DNA of 64,000 bases from Gaeumannomyces sp. JS-464 (GCA_002197995.1 NGZR01000003.1:7378001-7442000); one strand, 5' to 3'. Positions 44,148-55,104 are shown, counted from the first letter of the stretch. Translations and numbers: made by a program. Notes: generated by a model from the sequence alone, not told the origin.

Positions 44148-46799
44148 ATGTCCATCATGGCAGACACGGAGTCAGGCATCTCTCGACAGGATCCAGTCAT
44201 GCCCACCCAGACGCTCGAGGAAGACGAAGGTGGGCCAGGGAGCAGACCCCGGATGCATTATGTGACGGAGCACAGGAGCCAGACGACAGGAGAGGTACTC
44301 TCACGCTCCGAGAGCAAGCCCTCCCCTGACGACGGCAATAGCGGTTTGGGAACGCCGGTGACCTGCCCTCGTTCGAGCTCGTGAAGATCTACCGCGTCGT
44401 CGATGACAAAGACTTCCACAAGCATAACTCCGGGAAGAAAGGCCCGAGCCCGATTTTCGGCAAAACAAGCTACAAGCTCCGGATCTATGCCCTGGAGCTC
44501 TAGAACGCCCTTCAGACAGTTGTGGAGTACTACCCTGACCAGGACTTGGAAGGCGACAAGATCGAGATCCCAGAGCCGTATCCCATCCTCTGCCACCACT
44601 ACGACGAACTGGCCGAGTTTGCCAACAAGTGTCAAGCCATGCCTATGGAAGAACTCTGCCTGCGACAGCGGGACGCACCGCGCCACATCCGTCTTTTGCT
44701 CAAGTTTCTGGACGAAGGGGTCATGAAGGGATATCGCGCCGAGCAAGAGCGGTTGAAAAGAGGCGTGTCAACCTTCGAGTGGTACTAGGTCGCTTTCAAA
44801 CCAGGCAGCTTTGTCCTCACCGAGGAGGCAGGCAACACCGATCATTCCCGGAGCACGTCGGGCGAGTCCCTGTGGACGGTAGATATCGTCCACTCCGTCG
44901 CTGGAGGCTCGTTTACCAAGCCCGCTCAGGAGTGGGACGCCAATGTCTGGAGTCTCGAGTACAAAGGCGGCGAGTATCCCCCAGGGTTCGGGACGAGATA
45001 AATCTCGTCACTGGCAATTGGGATGGGGAGATGGAGAACAAGTCTGTCATCGCGTTCCCTGACGTGGCTAGCTTGATGAAGCACAAGATGGCGTCACGGT
45101 TGGTTGAACGAGGCAAGGCTTACTGGGCGCTGTTGCAAAAGCAATGCAAGCACTACAGTGGGCTTACAGTCACCTCCCCACACAATAATGTTTGTGTACT
45201 AATTAACTCTGACACGATATTGGAACAGCCAGTACTAATTTGGAATGGCTTTTTGTTCAGGTCGAAGGCGCGGTCATGGCCGACATCCGGGCATTTTTCC
45301 AAACCAATTCTGGCATCCCGGATCCGGTTAGAGGAAGCCGACATTGCATCAATCAAGAGGACATCAGGAAGTCACGAACGGACTGCGAGTGTGTCGCTTG
45401 CCAAGGAAGCAAAGCCTCAAAAGCCATCACCGCCAAGTTCGATAACTTTAACGAGATCGAGGTTGAAAAGGACGGCGATGGCCCTGCCACATGGATGAGT
45501 GAAGATCAGAGGACAGCGACCTGCCTTCTTCTCCCTGGATGTTTCCCAGCGTACGTTTTCAGGACTCGGCCCTGGGGTGCGTTTTTCTTTTTACCTCCTT
45601 GCTCGCTGACTTTGCCCTTCCACATTTTCGCACGGCTAACACGATCCGTATTGAAAATGCCCCCCGAGGTTGTTTTGCTTCGTAGAGTATCTTTACGTCC
45701 TAAACTTCTCGGAACCCCAGTACGACGAAAACATGATTCACCACCTTGTGATGGATGAAAAGCGGCTACGAATCCTTAAAACACTGTTAAGATCCTTCGC
45801 CTAGATTAACAGTGATAGCAAAAAGATGGATGACAACCAGCAGTGGGCTGCCAACTTTGTCAAAGGAAAGGCACAGGCCTCATCTTTCTGCTGCACGGGA
45901 AGCCTGGTGTCGGGAAGACATGCACTGCAGGTTTGTCTCTTCCCGGACGGCGGAAACTGTCAAGAAAAGCGAGCGTTCATGCTAACTCCCTCGACTGGGG
46001 CTTTACAGAGTGCATCGCAGACTTCACGAGGCGGCCCCTGATGGTGCTAACATCAAGTGACATTGGCGTGTTCCCAGAGCTGGTCGAGCGCAACCTAACG
46101 AGTCACTTCAAGCGAGCAATGAGCTGGGGTGCTGTTCTGCTCATTGACGAGGCCGACGTCTTTATGGAGCGGAGATCGACGCAGGATCTGACCCGGAACA
46201 GCCTTGTTGCTGGTAGGCAGCGTGATCCCAGGTGACATTAACCTCCTTTCCAAGTACTTATTATTTCGCTTGTTTTCAGCTTTCCTCCGCGCGCTCAAGT
46301 TCTACCGCGGAATCCTATTTCTCACTACGAACCGGGTCGGCTCATTCGACGACGCTTTCATCTCGCGCATCCACATGCAGCTGTACTACCTCGACTTTAC
46401 AGACGATCAGCGGCAGCAGGTCTGGAAGACTTTCATGGACAAGCTTGTACGCGAGCGAGGCGACACGATGCGGCTCAGCATCGACGCCAAAGACTACACC
46501 GCCGGACGCGAGATGCGAGAGATGAAGTGGAACGGGAGGGAGATTAGGAACGGTAAGTTGACATCGGGCTGTTTTGCACTGCAAGTTCGTTGGGAGAAAT
46601 CATCATTGACAGCGTCACAAACCCAGCATTCCAAACCGCTGTTGCTATGGCCGAGTTCTCCGCCCAAAGGGACTCGGAGGGGAAAATCCTGGTGACCGAC
46701 AAGCACTTGCGCTCCGTAGTCGAGCTGTCGAGGGACTTCAAGAGTTACTCAACGGAGCTGCACCGGGGGATGAAGAGAAGCGTGCACAGCGTCTGCTAG
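44148..46799 (+). pseudogene. BCS1/DUF7025-type AAA+ ATPase, inactivated by RIP-type stops
   Basis: The start MSIMADTESGISRQD is followed by the DUF7025-like region: VVEYYPDQDLEGDKIEIPEP, LLLKFLDEGVMKGY, then VAFKPGSFVLTEE. The ATPase has Walker A GKPGVGKT, an 80-nt intron (45931-46008), ECIADFTRRPLMVLTSSDIG, Walker B AVLLIDEADVFMERRS, intron 46213-46279, FYRGILFLTTNRVGSFD, intron 46553-46626, and the C-terminal GREIRNAFQTAVAMAEF, a clear family end. In-frame TAG codons lie at 44501, 44786 and 45802. At 44786 the family normally has Trp in the F-x-x-x-W-A-x-FKPG block. Several frame changes also occur (near 44345, 45000, 45870). In fungi this AAA family is often found beside HET/NLR genes; its role is unknown. 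Confidence 0.8.
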
Positions 46800-47413
46800 A
46801 GCGTCTCGACGAGTACCGGCCTTCGGGGCAAATTTGAAGGAATTCCTAGGCTGGTCGGCAGTTGGGTTACATGCGGGTTCGTGGTTGGCAGTTGGGCTAC
46901 ATGCAGGTTCGCTTTGGGGTTTTGGTGCCTGGAGGATTGCCCTTTCCTACTGCTTTTTCCCGTTTGGATCTTGCCGTGGACTTTTTCCTTGTGTTCTTTT
47001 TGCTAGCATTTAACGATTTCACGTCACGGTTTAAATTCCGGGGATGGCTTCAAATGTGTGCTGCCGTTTGCTGCAAATTCTCGGTGTACGGGATCACGAC
47101 GACTCGGAAGTCGGGAAGCTCATCGTGCGGCTGAGTCAGGGGCCACGCCGCGTCATCACGCCATTTTTGAGGCGTTTTTCGCTCCCGCTCTAGCGGATGC
47201 CTGGCCCGAGGTCCGACTGCCCGCCGCTGAGAAAATTCCGCACAGTGGTGCGAGCGGCTGAGCGGCGAGTTGACGGCACGCCGAGGTGGGTCGAGGCTGG
47301 AGCTAGCTGCCTGCTGAGGAGAAAAAGCTGCCAGGCAGAAGAATCGAGTCGTTCCTCCAAGCTGCCACCTCCAACATCGAGACATTTTGACTAGCCCATT
47401 CACTCGACACACA
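46800..47413. other. Intergenic, no gene recognised
   Basis: A short direct repeat (CAGTTGGGTTACATG-CGGGTTCG/CAGTTGGGCTACATG-CAGGTTCG) is at 46859-46908. The right part is the promoter of the sulfide:quinone oxidoreductase. Confidence 0.5.
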
Positions 47414-48773
47414 ATGCTGCCGACCTCGGCCGTCTCCGCTGCCCGCGCGGCCAGCTGGGTCCGGACTGCTGGGCCTAGAAGCTGGGCGATGCGCGGCATG
47501 GCCACTGCCGCCCCCGTGGCGTCGGCAACCCGCGCCCACAAGGTCGTCGTCGTCGGCGGCGGCACCGCTGGCATGTGCGCAAGCCACCAGCTGCTCCTGA
47601 GCGGCAGGTTCGCCCAGGATGACATTGCCATCATCGACCCCGCCGACTTCCACCACTACCAACCCGGCTGGACACTGGTGGGCGGCGGGCTCAAGACCAA
47701 GGAGGAGCTGAGCAGGCCGCTGAAGAGCCTGGTCAACGACAAGCTCAAGTACTACAAGGAGGCCGTCGGCTCCTTCAGCCCGACGGCAACTCAGTCACGC
47801 TCGCCAACGGCGACAGGCTCTCGTACGAGCACCTCGTCGTCGCGCCCGGCATCAAGATCGACCACGCCAGCATCAAGGGCCTGCCCGAAGCCCTGGCCGA
47901 CGACTCGCTGCCCGTGTCCTCCATCTACGGCTACGACACGTGCAGCAAGGTCTTCCCCACCATCCAGGCGCTGAAGAGCGGCGCCGCCATCTTCACCCAG
48001 CCCGCTGGCGTCATCAAGTGCGCCGGCGCCCCGCAAAAAGCCATGTGGCTGGCCCTCGACCACTGGAAGCGCGCGGGGCTGTACAACCCGGCTAACCCGG
48101 CGTCGTCGCCCATTAGCATCACCTTCGCCACCGGCTTGGCGTCCATGTTTGGCGTGCCCAAGTACAGCGCCGCGCTCGAGAAGCTGCGCGTCGAGCGCGG
48201 GGTCGAGAGCCTGTTCCAGCATGACCTCGTCGAGGTGAACGGCACCACCGCGACCTTCGCCGTCGCCGGGTCCGCCGACAAGGTGACGCGCAAGTTCGAC
48301 CTGCTGCATGCCGTGCCCAAAATGGGCCCGCACGCCTTTGTCAAGAACAGCCCGCTGGGCAACGAGGCCGGCTACGTTGACGTCGACGACGCAACCACGC
48401 GCCACAATAAGTACCCCAATGTCTGGTCCATCGGCGACGCCTCCAGCCTGCCGACCTCCAAAACCGCCGCCGCCATCACGGCCGAGTCGCCCGTCATGGT
48501 CAAGAACATTCTCCTAGTCATGGACGGCAAGGAGCCGCAGTCGACCTACGACGGCTACACGTCGTGCCCGCTCCTCACGAGTACGGCAAGGTCATGCTGG
48601 CCGAGTTCAAGTACTCGGGCGTGCCCAAGGAGACGTTTGCTTCACACCTGGGCGACCAGGCGGTACCGCGACGGGCTTTCTACTACCTCAAAAAGGACTT
48701 TTTCCCGTGGGTCTACTACAAGTCCATGGTCAAGGGGACGTGGGCAGGACCCAGGGGGTGGAGGGGTGCATAA
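47414..48773 (+). CDS. Mitochondrial sulfide:quinone oxidoreductase (two frameshifts)
   Basis: About 453 residues, one exon. A basic, Ser/Ala-rich N-terminus (MLPTSAVSAARAASWVRTAG) is a probable mitochondrial presequence. The FAD motif VVVVGGGTAGMCASHQL is followed by IIDPADFHHYQPGWTLVGGG, a signature of the eukaryotic type-II SQR. One redox Cys is in QPAGVIKCAGAPQKAMWLA and the second in YDGYTSCPLL. The quinone/FAD-end motif AGYVDVDDATTRHNKYPNVWSIGDASSLPTSKTAAAI is typical. The end YYLKKDFFPWVYYKSMVKGTW is also family-standard. The enzyme oxidises sulfide to persulfide and reduces ubiquinone in the inner membrane. Single bases are missing near 47785 (in SPDGNSV) and 48577 (before EYGKVML). 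No RIP-type stop is present although both neighbours have them. Confidence 0.92.
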
Positions 48774-49182
48774 AAAATCCGAAATTAGGAACTGGACAGG
48801 TGCGCAATACTAATAAAATAGCTCAATAACATCTCCTCCCTTGTCGGTCGTGTCAAATCAGCTCGCCAAGGCAGAGTAGCTTTCGGCTTGGCACGGAGTT
48901 CAGCGCGTGTGTGTGTGTGTGTGTGTTTCTGGCGTTCCCCCCTTGTGTACCACTCATCGGCGGAATGTCGAACCAGTTGGCCGGCAGCTCCAGGATAGGC
49001 TTCACCGACTTCGTAAAACAACACTGCTCCACGCCCCAGCCCAGCCCGAAACTGGTTCGCGTATCACATATCCGCCGCCTTGAGCCACTGCAGAATCTCG
49101 GCTTCCAACGTGCATGGCGTGCCCACGAGCCGCAGGTTGTGTTCGGTCAACTCGCCCTCCAACAATTGCGCTTGTCGCCGAT
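48774..49182. other. Convergent 3' spacer with a GT microsatellite
   Basis: A GT dinucleotide run of about ten units lies at 48906-48927. The two flanking genes converge here. Nothing else is supported. Confidence 0.6.
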
Positions 49183-50376
49183 TCAACAGAACTTGTAACC
49201 CAGTCCGAGGCCAGCCAACCAAGTCCGGGACTTCTGGCTCATCATCGTGATGTGAAGGTTGCTTACATCATCGGCCTGGTTAATTCCATCTTCTAGAAAA
49301 GTCTCCACCCCCGCGGTTTTGGCGCTTTCCAGAAGGTTTTGAACGAAGTCAGGATGATGGACTTCATCCAAAGCCCCCACCTTGTTGATGGTATCGCTAA
49401 ATCGACTGGGGTTGAACCTGAGAGCCATCAGAACGAAGGCCATTGTGAAGGCGATCCAGTGCTTTGCTTTTGTCGCTGTTGCGACCCCAGGACCTCGGCG
49501 GAACTCGACCGAACCAGCTTTGCCTTCCAAGGAAGGGAGAAAGTTCCATGAGAAGAACTTATTCTTGTTAGGACAAAGAAGCTCCACGATCTCATCCCTG
49601 GTAGACTTGTCGATCTTTCAAAAAGGGTTGGGAGGGCGCGCACGGGCCGTAACATTCGAAAGCCCGGACCAGCTCGTGCGCTTTCAAGTTTGACTTGCAA
49701 AAGTCGGTGGCCGAGTCCTGGCGGGAGGGAGGGCAACATCTCGCCGTAGCTGGTTCCTAAAACACCACGGCTTTGGCGAGGTTCCGAAGCTGGTCAAGCG
49801 AATGGGTACCTTGGGCCCAGGAAATGTGCACATGCGTGCCCGAAGTGGTATCCAGACGCAACTCAAATGATGATGTTAGGACCGACCAGAACGTGTCCAT
49901 AACATCTGCCCAGGTGGAATCTGCCACTATAACCGGTGTGACGACCTCCAGGGGAAAAACCCATCGACATAATGGGCTTTGGAAAGCGAAGCATCGATGA
50001 GTACTGTCCATTTGGTATAGTCGACTTGGGCCTCGTCATCGGATGGATCGTACACATAGGATGGCATCGCGTTTTCCGAAAGGAGCTTCGCTACCGAGCG
50101 CAACATACGGAGAGCGTACTTGCGCCGCTCACCGCCCGAGGCCGTCTCGTTTAGGATGGGAAGCTCGGAGGAATGGAGTGGTCTCAGCTGCATCTCGAAC
50201 TCGGCCCCGAAGTTGAATGGCAGCTCCTCGGCGCATTTCATCTCGTCCGGCTCCTCATCGTGACTTGGCTCCTTCGGTTTCCAAGCCTGACTTGTCGGTC
50301 TTCTGTGGTGGTGCCGAGCTCTTTTCCCATTCCCAGGTTCGAGGCTGCTTGCCCGCTTCTTCCCGCTGCAGTCCAT
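49183..50376 (-). pseudogene. Putative amidoligase-family protein with one TAG and frameshifts
   Basis: Starts MDCSGKKRASSLEPGNGKR, with a basic stretch. The amidoligase (PF12224-like, ATP-grasp-related) blocks follow: ELPFNFGAEFEMQLRP, TKWTVLIDASLSKAHYVDGF, then after a missing C near 49960 LEVVTPVIVADSTWADVMDTFWSVL, SGTHVHISWAQGTHSLDQLRNLAKAVVF, TAG, EPATARCCPPSRQD. The C-terminal part is KFFSWNFLPSLEGKAGSVEFRRGPGVATATKAKHW, then HPDFVQNLLESAK and LHITMMS. The stop at 49757-49759 sits where the family has Trp (VVFWEPAT), so TGG to TAG is the change. In the intact fungal family the enzyme is predicted to form peptide-like amide bonds; substrates are unknown. The C-terminal segment lies in a different frame from the middle. 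Confidence 0.77.
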
Positions 50377-50534
50377 TGCGCGTACCGAGGGAGGAAAATG
50401 GAGCTAGGAATAGCAATAACAACGTGAAAGAATTCAATGGCTGTAAGTATGGGGTAACTTCGAAGTGGATTGATACAATCAGAAGAAAACAAGAACCCAG
50501 TACAAGAAAAGCATATGGCGATCATTCGACAGCC

Positions 50535-52239
50535 TCATTCAAATCCAAGGTCCTGCCAGGTCTCTGATTGTTGATCTTGCTCCACCAGCAAGCCACGCAC
50601 ACGCTCGCGCTCCCCGCGCCTGCCGGAGGAGCGGTTTCCAAGGTGACCCGCCACCTGAGGGCCATCTCGACCCAAGCAGGCAAGTACGCGCAGTCCTTCA
50701 GTTTGCGCCAGCCGGCATGCACACGCAGCCCACCTGGCCAAACAGGGCGGCCACGCGCAAAGGCCCGAGATCAAACAGCTGCGTCGCGATATCCGGATTG
50801 AACCCTAGCTGCACCAGCAGGCGCGCCACCTCGGCGTGGCCCTCCCAGCAGGCCGCGTGGCACGGCGTGAGGCCCATCTCGCCGGCCATGTTTACCCGCG
50901 CGCCGAGCTTGACGAGCGCCTGTACGGCCCGCGTCGCCCCCGCCGCGGCGGCGTGCCAGGGCGGCGTCCTGCCGAAGCGGTCCAAGTAGTCGACCTGGCG
51001 GACAAAGACCGAGTTGTGTGTCTCGACGATGGACTGCAGCTCCGGGTTGCGGTTGTGCGACTGGTTCGCCTGGTCCTTCTACTGCACGATGCGCTCAATC
51101 AGCTCGCCGTTGTCCGCAACAGCCGCCCGGTACAGCACCGTCTCATCAAAAACGTTGAGCATGCTTAGCGGCGAAAAGCCAGCCTCTCGGGGGCCAGCGA
51201 CTCAAGGAGTTTAAAGCACGCCAGCTGCTCCTCGCGCGGCGCATACGCCGCCAGGAGGTGCATCGGCGTCTCGAGCAGCCCGACGGTGCGGGCGTCCAAA
51301 AGCTCTGCAACCATATCCGCTGCCTCATGGCTACGCAGGATGCACAGGATGGCGTCCTTGTGGCCCATCGTGGCCGCCACGTGCAGCGCCGCCCAACCGT
51401 GTTTGGTTGCCGTCGCCGGTGACACGCCGTCGTGAAGCACCCGGCGCATGGTGGGCAGATCGCCTCGAAGCGCGGCCACCTGCAAGCGCGCGCCTGCGCC
51501 ATCGTGGCAGACACCTGACGCCTCGCTCCCGGTGTGGCCTTGGGCTGGCTGGGCCGGGGGGAGGGCCGCGGACGGCCTCATTACTCCTGCTTCTGCTCCC
51601 GCGCCCTATGATGTTCAGGGAAGAGGGTGACAGGCGCAGCTTTAACCTGGCCGGGTTGGCGAGACAGGCAAGCCTCTCAGCCCCGGATCTGTGACTCGGA
51701 ACATGCCCCGACTCAGGGCTCGGATGTTCGCCCAAGGGCTCTCCCAAATACGCGCTCGCCCACGACCTAAGCTCCTTGTCGGGCGGCCTTGTCCGCACCC
51801 CCCGCATCCTCCCCTCGATAATGGACTCGAGGTTTGCGACAGACTCGCGGATGCAGCACGCCTCGGTCAGCAGGCGCACCTTTTCCTGCTCGTGCTCCTG
51901 CTCCACGGCGGTCGTGTCCAGCCGGAGCGCCGGCAGCTTGGCCGGGTTTTTGGGCGTATAGATCTTAACCTGCCGCGAGATTGAAAGCGCGGCATAGCTG
52001 CGGCGGTGCTGCTCTAGATTGCCGACGTGCGCGATCGATATCAACCTGTGGTCGTCGCCGAGCAGCCTTTGGAGGCTAAACCAGTGCACCAACCTCAGTA
52101 CGTCCTTGGCGGCCAGCCGGACCTCGGCGTTCAGCTGCGCAAACACAGACGAAACCGGCTCACCCGTACGGAAGTTTAGCTCTAATCTCCAACCCACAGG
52201 GCGGCCTGCCAACTGCTTGCTTTGGGTGGCTGGAGGCAT
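50535..52239 (-). pseudogene. Ankyrin-repeat protein with frameshifts and a TAG stop
   Basis: Begins MPPATQSKQLAGRPVGWRLE with an N-terminal region carrying LTEACCIRESVANLESIIE (coiled). Ankyrin-type units follow: LQVAALRGDLPTMRRVLHDG, HGWAALHVAATMGHKDAILCIL, ETPMHLLAAYAPREEQL, then in another frame VLYRAAVADNGELIERIV, TAG at 51079-51081, FGRTPPWHAAAAGATRAVQALVKLGA, GLTPCHAACWEGHAEVARLLVQLG and PLRVAALFGQVG. Frame changes are near 51540, 51165 and 50720. The TAG is in a CAG position. Ankyrin proteins are common as the sensor part of fungal NLRs, but no NACHT or effector domain is seen here. It is in convergent/tandem order with the amidoligase pseudogene. The start ATG is followed by the longest open part. 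Confidence 0.7.
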
Positions 52240-52487
52240 GTGACTGAGTTTCGGGTGAGAGTAGAGTTTAATGGAAACCCTTTTCAGCAACTTTTTGCGG
52301 TATGTTGAACGCTATTGAGAACCTTCCGTCGCGGCAAGCCGAGTGACTCAACTCGTTTTGTCCCGAGCCATCGGAGATGGCTCCACCAGCCTAATTATAC
52401 AATCTTGCCGCGTCCCTTGTTGTTTTGTTGCACATAGCCAATCCATTGTTGTCTCGCATTTTTTTGCAGCACAATCCCAAGCACACT

Positions 52488-53552
52488 ATGGACTTCGACC
52501 TCCTCACAGCCTGCGAGGCGCTTGCAATAAACGCCTTAGGTGACGATACTCACATTTCGGAAGAGGATATCGTCCGATGGCACCAGCTCTTCAACCTTAA
52601 GCACACTGAGGCCCGCGCCGCCATCGAGGGATGGCGATCTAACCTGGGCCGCACCGTCATCCCGGTCGAGTCCTGGGAGTCCCTACAGCGCGCGTGGCCG
52701 GGGCACAGCAAGGAGTCGTACGAATATGCACTTGCAAGCGGCAGGCTCGAGGCTACGCCTGCAATGTCCAGCACTCCATCAAACACAAGCTCATCTAGCG
52801 GCGCCCAGGCTAGATACCTGCTGCGCCTCGAACCTGGCCTTCTCGACGCATCCAAGATTCAGGAAATCTGCCATCTGGACCACCCTCCTGTGATTTTCTC
52901 TGCCTCGGACGACAATAACACCAGCAGCAGCGAGTTCTGTATCGTGGACGCACGCTGCAAGGCCATGATCCTCCAGCACGTGGGGTCTCGTCAGCTGCTG
53001 TTCATTCGTCACTCAGAGGCCGAGAAGAGCTTGATGCCGTTTTCGCGCAACCACACATTGGGCGTCCCTGACTGCACCATGCCACAGTTCAGGCTACCCG
53101 ACAACGACCGCCTGCCACGGCGCCCGGCACAGGACGAGTACCCCGTGTGGTACTTTTTCTACGGAACCTTGGCCATCCCGGATGTTTTGGGCCGCGTTTT
53201 GCACCTGCCAGTCGACGATGGCGACGCAGAAGTGGGTGGTGCGAGTGTCGGCGGCCGAGGCCTTCACCAAGCAGAGGTTAAAGGCGGGAAGCTCGCCACA
53301 TGGGGGCGGGAAGTACAGAGCTTTGATCCAGCGGAGGAGCGTGATGCCGAAGTGGTTGGCTCGGCCTATATGGTGAAGAGCCGGGAGGAGGAGGACGCGC
53401 TCAGGGCGTACGAGACGGAGAAGTACGTGGTGGCGCGGTGTAAGATCCGATTCCTGGTGGAGGGCGACCGGGGCATCACCTCCGTCGTCCCCGGGCTGAC
53501 TTTCCGTTTCGGTGCGGGCGGACCAGGCGAGCTAAACCGTCATCGGGGGTAG
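52488..53552 (+). CDS. AIG2/gamma-glutamylcyclotransferase-like protein
   Basis: 354 residues, uninterrupted. An N-terminal helical part (LLTACEALAINALGDD, then a Ser/Thr-rich region) precedes the GGCT-type fold, recognised by YPVWYFFYGTLAIPDVLGRVL, whose F-Y-G-T-L forms the substrate-binding loop of the family. The C-terminal half has EEEDALRAYETEKYVVARCKI, with the acidic residue typical of the catalytic end, then the ending FRFGAGG. This is the layout of fungal AIG2-like proteins, which may cleave gamma-glutamyl dipeptides or act on gamma-glutamylamines; specificity cannot be told. No signal peptide, so cytosolic. It lies head to head with the ankyrin pseudogene (248 bp apart) and has none of that gene's stops. 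Alternative: an uncharacterised AIG2-like regulatory protein. Confidence 0.8.
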   Translation: MDFDLLTACEALAINALGDDTHISEEDIVRWHQLFNLKHTEARAAIEGWRSNLGRTVIPVESWESLQRAWPGHSKESYEYALASGRLEATPAMSSTPSNTSSSSGAQARYLLRLEPGLLDASKIQEICHLDHPPVIFSASDDNNTSSSEFCIVDARCKAMILQHVGSRQLLFIRHSEAEKSLMPFSRNHTLGVPDCTMPQFRLPDNDRLPRRPAQDEYPVWYFFYGTLAIPDVLGRVLHLPVDDGDAEVGGASVGGRGLHQAEVKGGKLATWGREVQSFDPAEERDAEVVGSAYMVKSREEEDALRAYETEKYVVARCKIRFLVEGDRGITSVVPGLTFRFGAGGPGELNRHRG

Positions 53553-53746
53553 AAAGGACTGGTCGGAAACAGGTCGATATTTATATACTCGAAATAAATA
53601 TGTAAAATTTCTTTGCGTTTAGGACCCTGACGGTTCCGAGCAATCTGCACTAATATCTGACAGAAGAATGAGGTCCGTCGCCGTGCAGCGCTGTCGCGCC
53701 ACACCCATAGCCAGGCGCAGGTCCTGCCAAAAATGCTCGAGCCTCT

Positions 53747-54511
53747 TCAGCCACTGCGAGCAGCATTGATGGCTTGGATCAGCTTGGGGCCGATTTGCTT
53801 GGCGATGAAGTCGTCTCCCTGGTTGTTAGGGTGCACACCATCGCCCTCCAGCATAGCGTTGGTAAATCCCGCGGCACGGGAGCAGTCTGCCACCGTAATG
53901 GGCGACGCCGAAGTGCTACGTTGTGACGCCCAGTTCGGGATTGCGCTGTTGACTGCCTCGATGGTGGCGTCGCTCCAACGCGTGGGGATCATCTTGTCGA
54001 TCTGGGAGACGTTTACATGAGGTTCGTATCACCCTGTTGGAAGGGGAACCAAGGACAGGGAACATACAATAATTTTAACCTTGGGGTTCGCGCTCCGCGC
54101 CGCGTTGACAATGGTTGTGTAGGCATCAAGGATGGTCTGCACATTACGCTTGCCGATGTTGACGTCGTTGGTGCCCAGCATGAACTGCAGGACATCGGGC
54201 TTGTACGTCTGCACCCAGCTGGCGATGTTGTTGCGTGCGATGTCGTAGGCCTGCCAGCCCGAGTGCCCCTCGTGGTTGCGGTCGAATCCGGCCGGGGCGT
54301 TGCCGCATTTGCCCTGGAGATCGTTCATGCTGCCCACGAAGTCGACGCTGTTTGCGAGCCCGGCCGAGGAAAGCTGGCTCCGGACCTTGGGCCGCCAGCA
54401 CGAGATCTGCGTGATGGAGTCCCCAAGCAGCATCACCTTGACCTTGCTCTGCGCGGACGCAGTGGCCGCCAAGAGGCTGAGGGCCAGGGTGGCGAGGGGG
54501 AAGATCTGCAT
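53747..54511 (-). CDS. Secreted SGNH/GDSL esterase (CE3-like)
   Basis: Exons 54068-54511 and 53747-54001, with a 66-nt intron (GTATGT...CCCAG), 232 residues, no frame break. A signal peptide MQIFPLATLALSLLAATASAQ precedes block I VMLLGDSITQISCW with the nucleophile Ser. The Gly of block II is in the SVDFVGSMNDLQGKC region, block III is FMLGTNDVNIG with the conserved Asn, and block V is EGDGVHPNNQGDDFIAKQI with the catalytic Asp/His. This spacing matches carbohydrate esterase family 3 acetyl xylan esterases, which de-acetylate xylan outside the cell. The ATG is only about 15 bases from a repeated sequence that recurs in the right-hand array, so the gene carries a repeat-derived upstream region. 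Confidence 0.88.
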
Positions 54512-54512
54512 G

Positions 54513-55060
54513 GAGGCCAATGAGAGTGCTGGACACTCGGGTCGACGGAGGAGACAGTATTGAGCTGGCGAGATACAGTGTGTTGAGCGCAGCGAGGCAC
54601 CTTAGCGATCCGTGTGAGGGCTGGTCCCTCAACCCCTATAATTTGTTTTACGGATCGCCCAGGGACCAAGGGACCAGAATTCATTCTTCGACTTGGACGG
54701 GCAGACATAGATAAGCACAGAGCCACAGCGGGGTGGAGTGCCACACATAAGCCACAAGACGGTGGAGCCAGACGGTGGCAATTTGTCCCGACCAACCAAA
54801 TTCATTAAAAAAGGGACACCCCACATGCAGAGGAGCATTTAACAAGGGTTGATTTTGGAAAGTCAGACGATGGGTCGGATGGGCCAAGTGGAGCGCGTCG
54901 CGATTGGAAGCGGCAAAAAGGCAAACGGAGTTAAAGCAGCACATTGGAACCAAGTGGCTTCGTGCACCACAAACAAGGTTTGGACGAATAACGAGAGGAT
55001 TTCCATATTGAGTTGGATTTACGGAGTGTTTACGCAGCATTAGCGAAAGCAACGAATGAG
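54513..55060 (-). repeat. Less-mutated, inverted copy of the right-hand repeat, adjoining the esterase gene
   Basis: Read on the minus strand this block matches the array unit at about 56,410-56,990: TGTCCAGCACT, CGTAAAACAAATTATAGGG, GACCAGCC and GGTGGCAATTTGTCCC-type parts occur in the same order. It keeps CpA/TpG where the array copies have TpA, for instance GTGCACCACAAAC against GTGCATTATAAAC. Its outer edge reaches GGCCTCC directly before the esterase ATG. It may supply the TATA-like AAATTATAG of that gene. Confidence 0.72.
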
Positions 55061-55104
55061 AGTCGACGAGAGGAGACTGTGAGAGCGCAGCGAGCACGAA
55101 GCCG

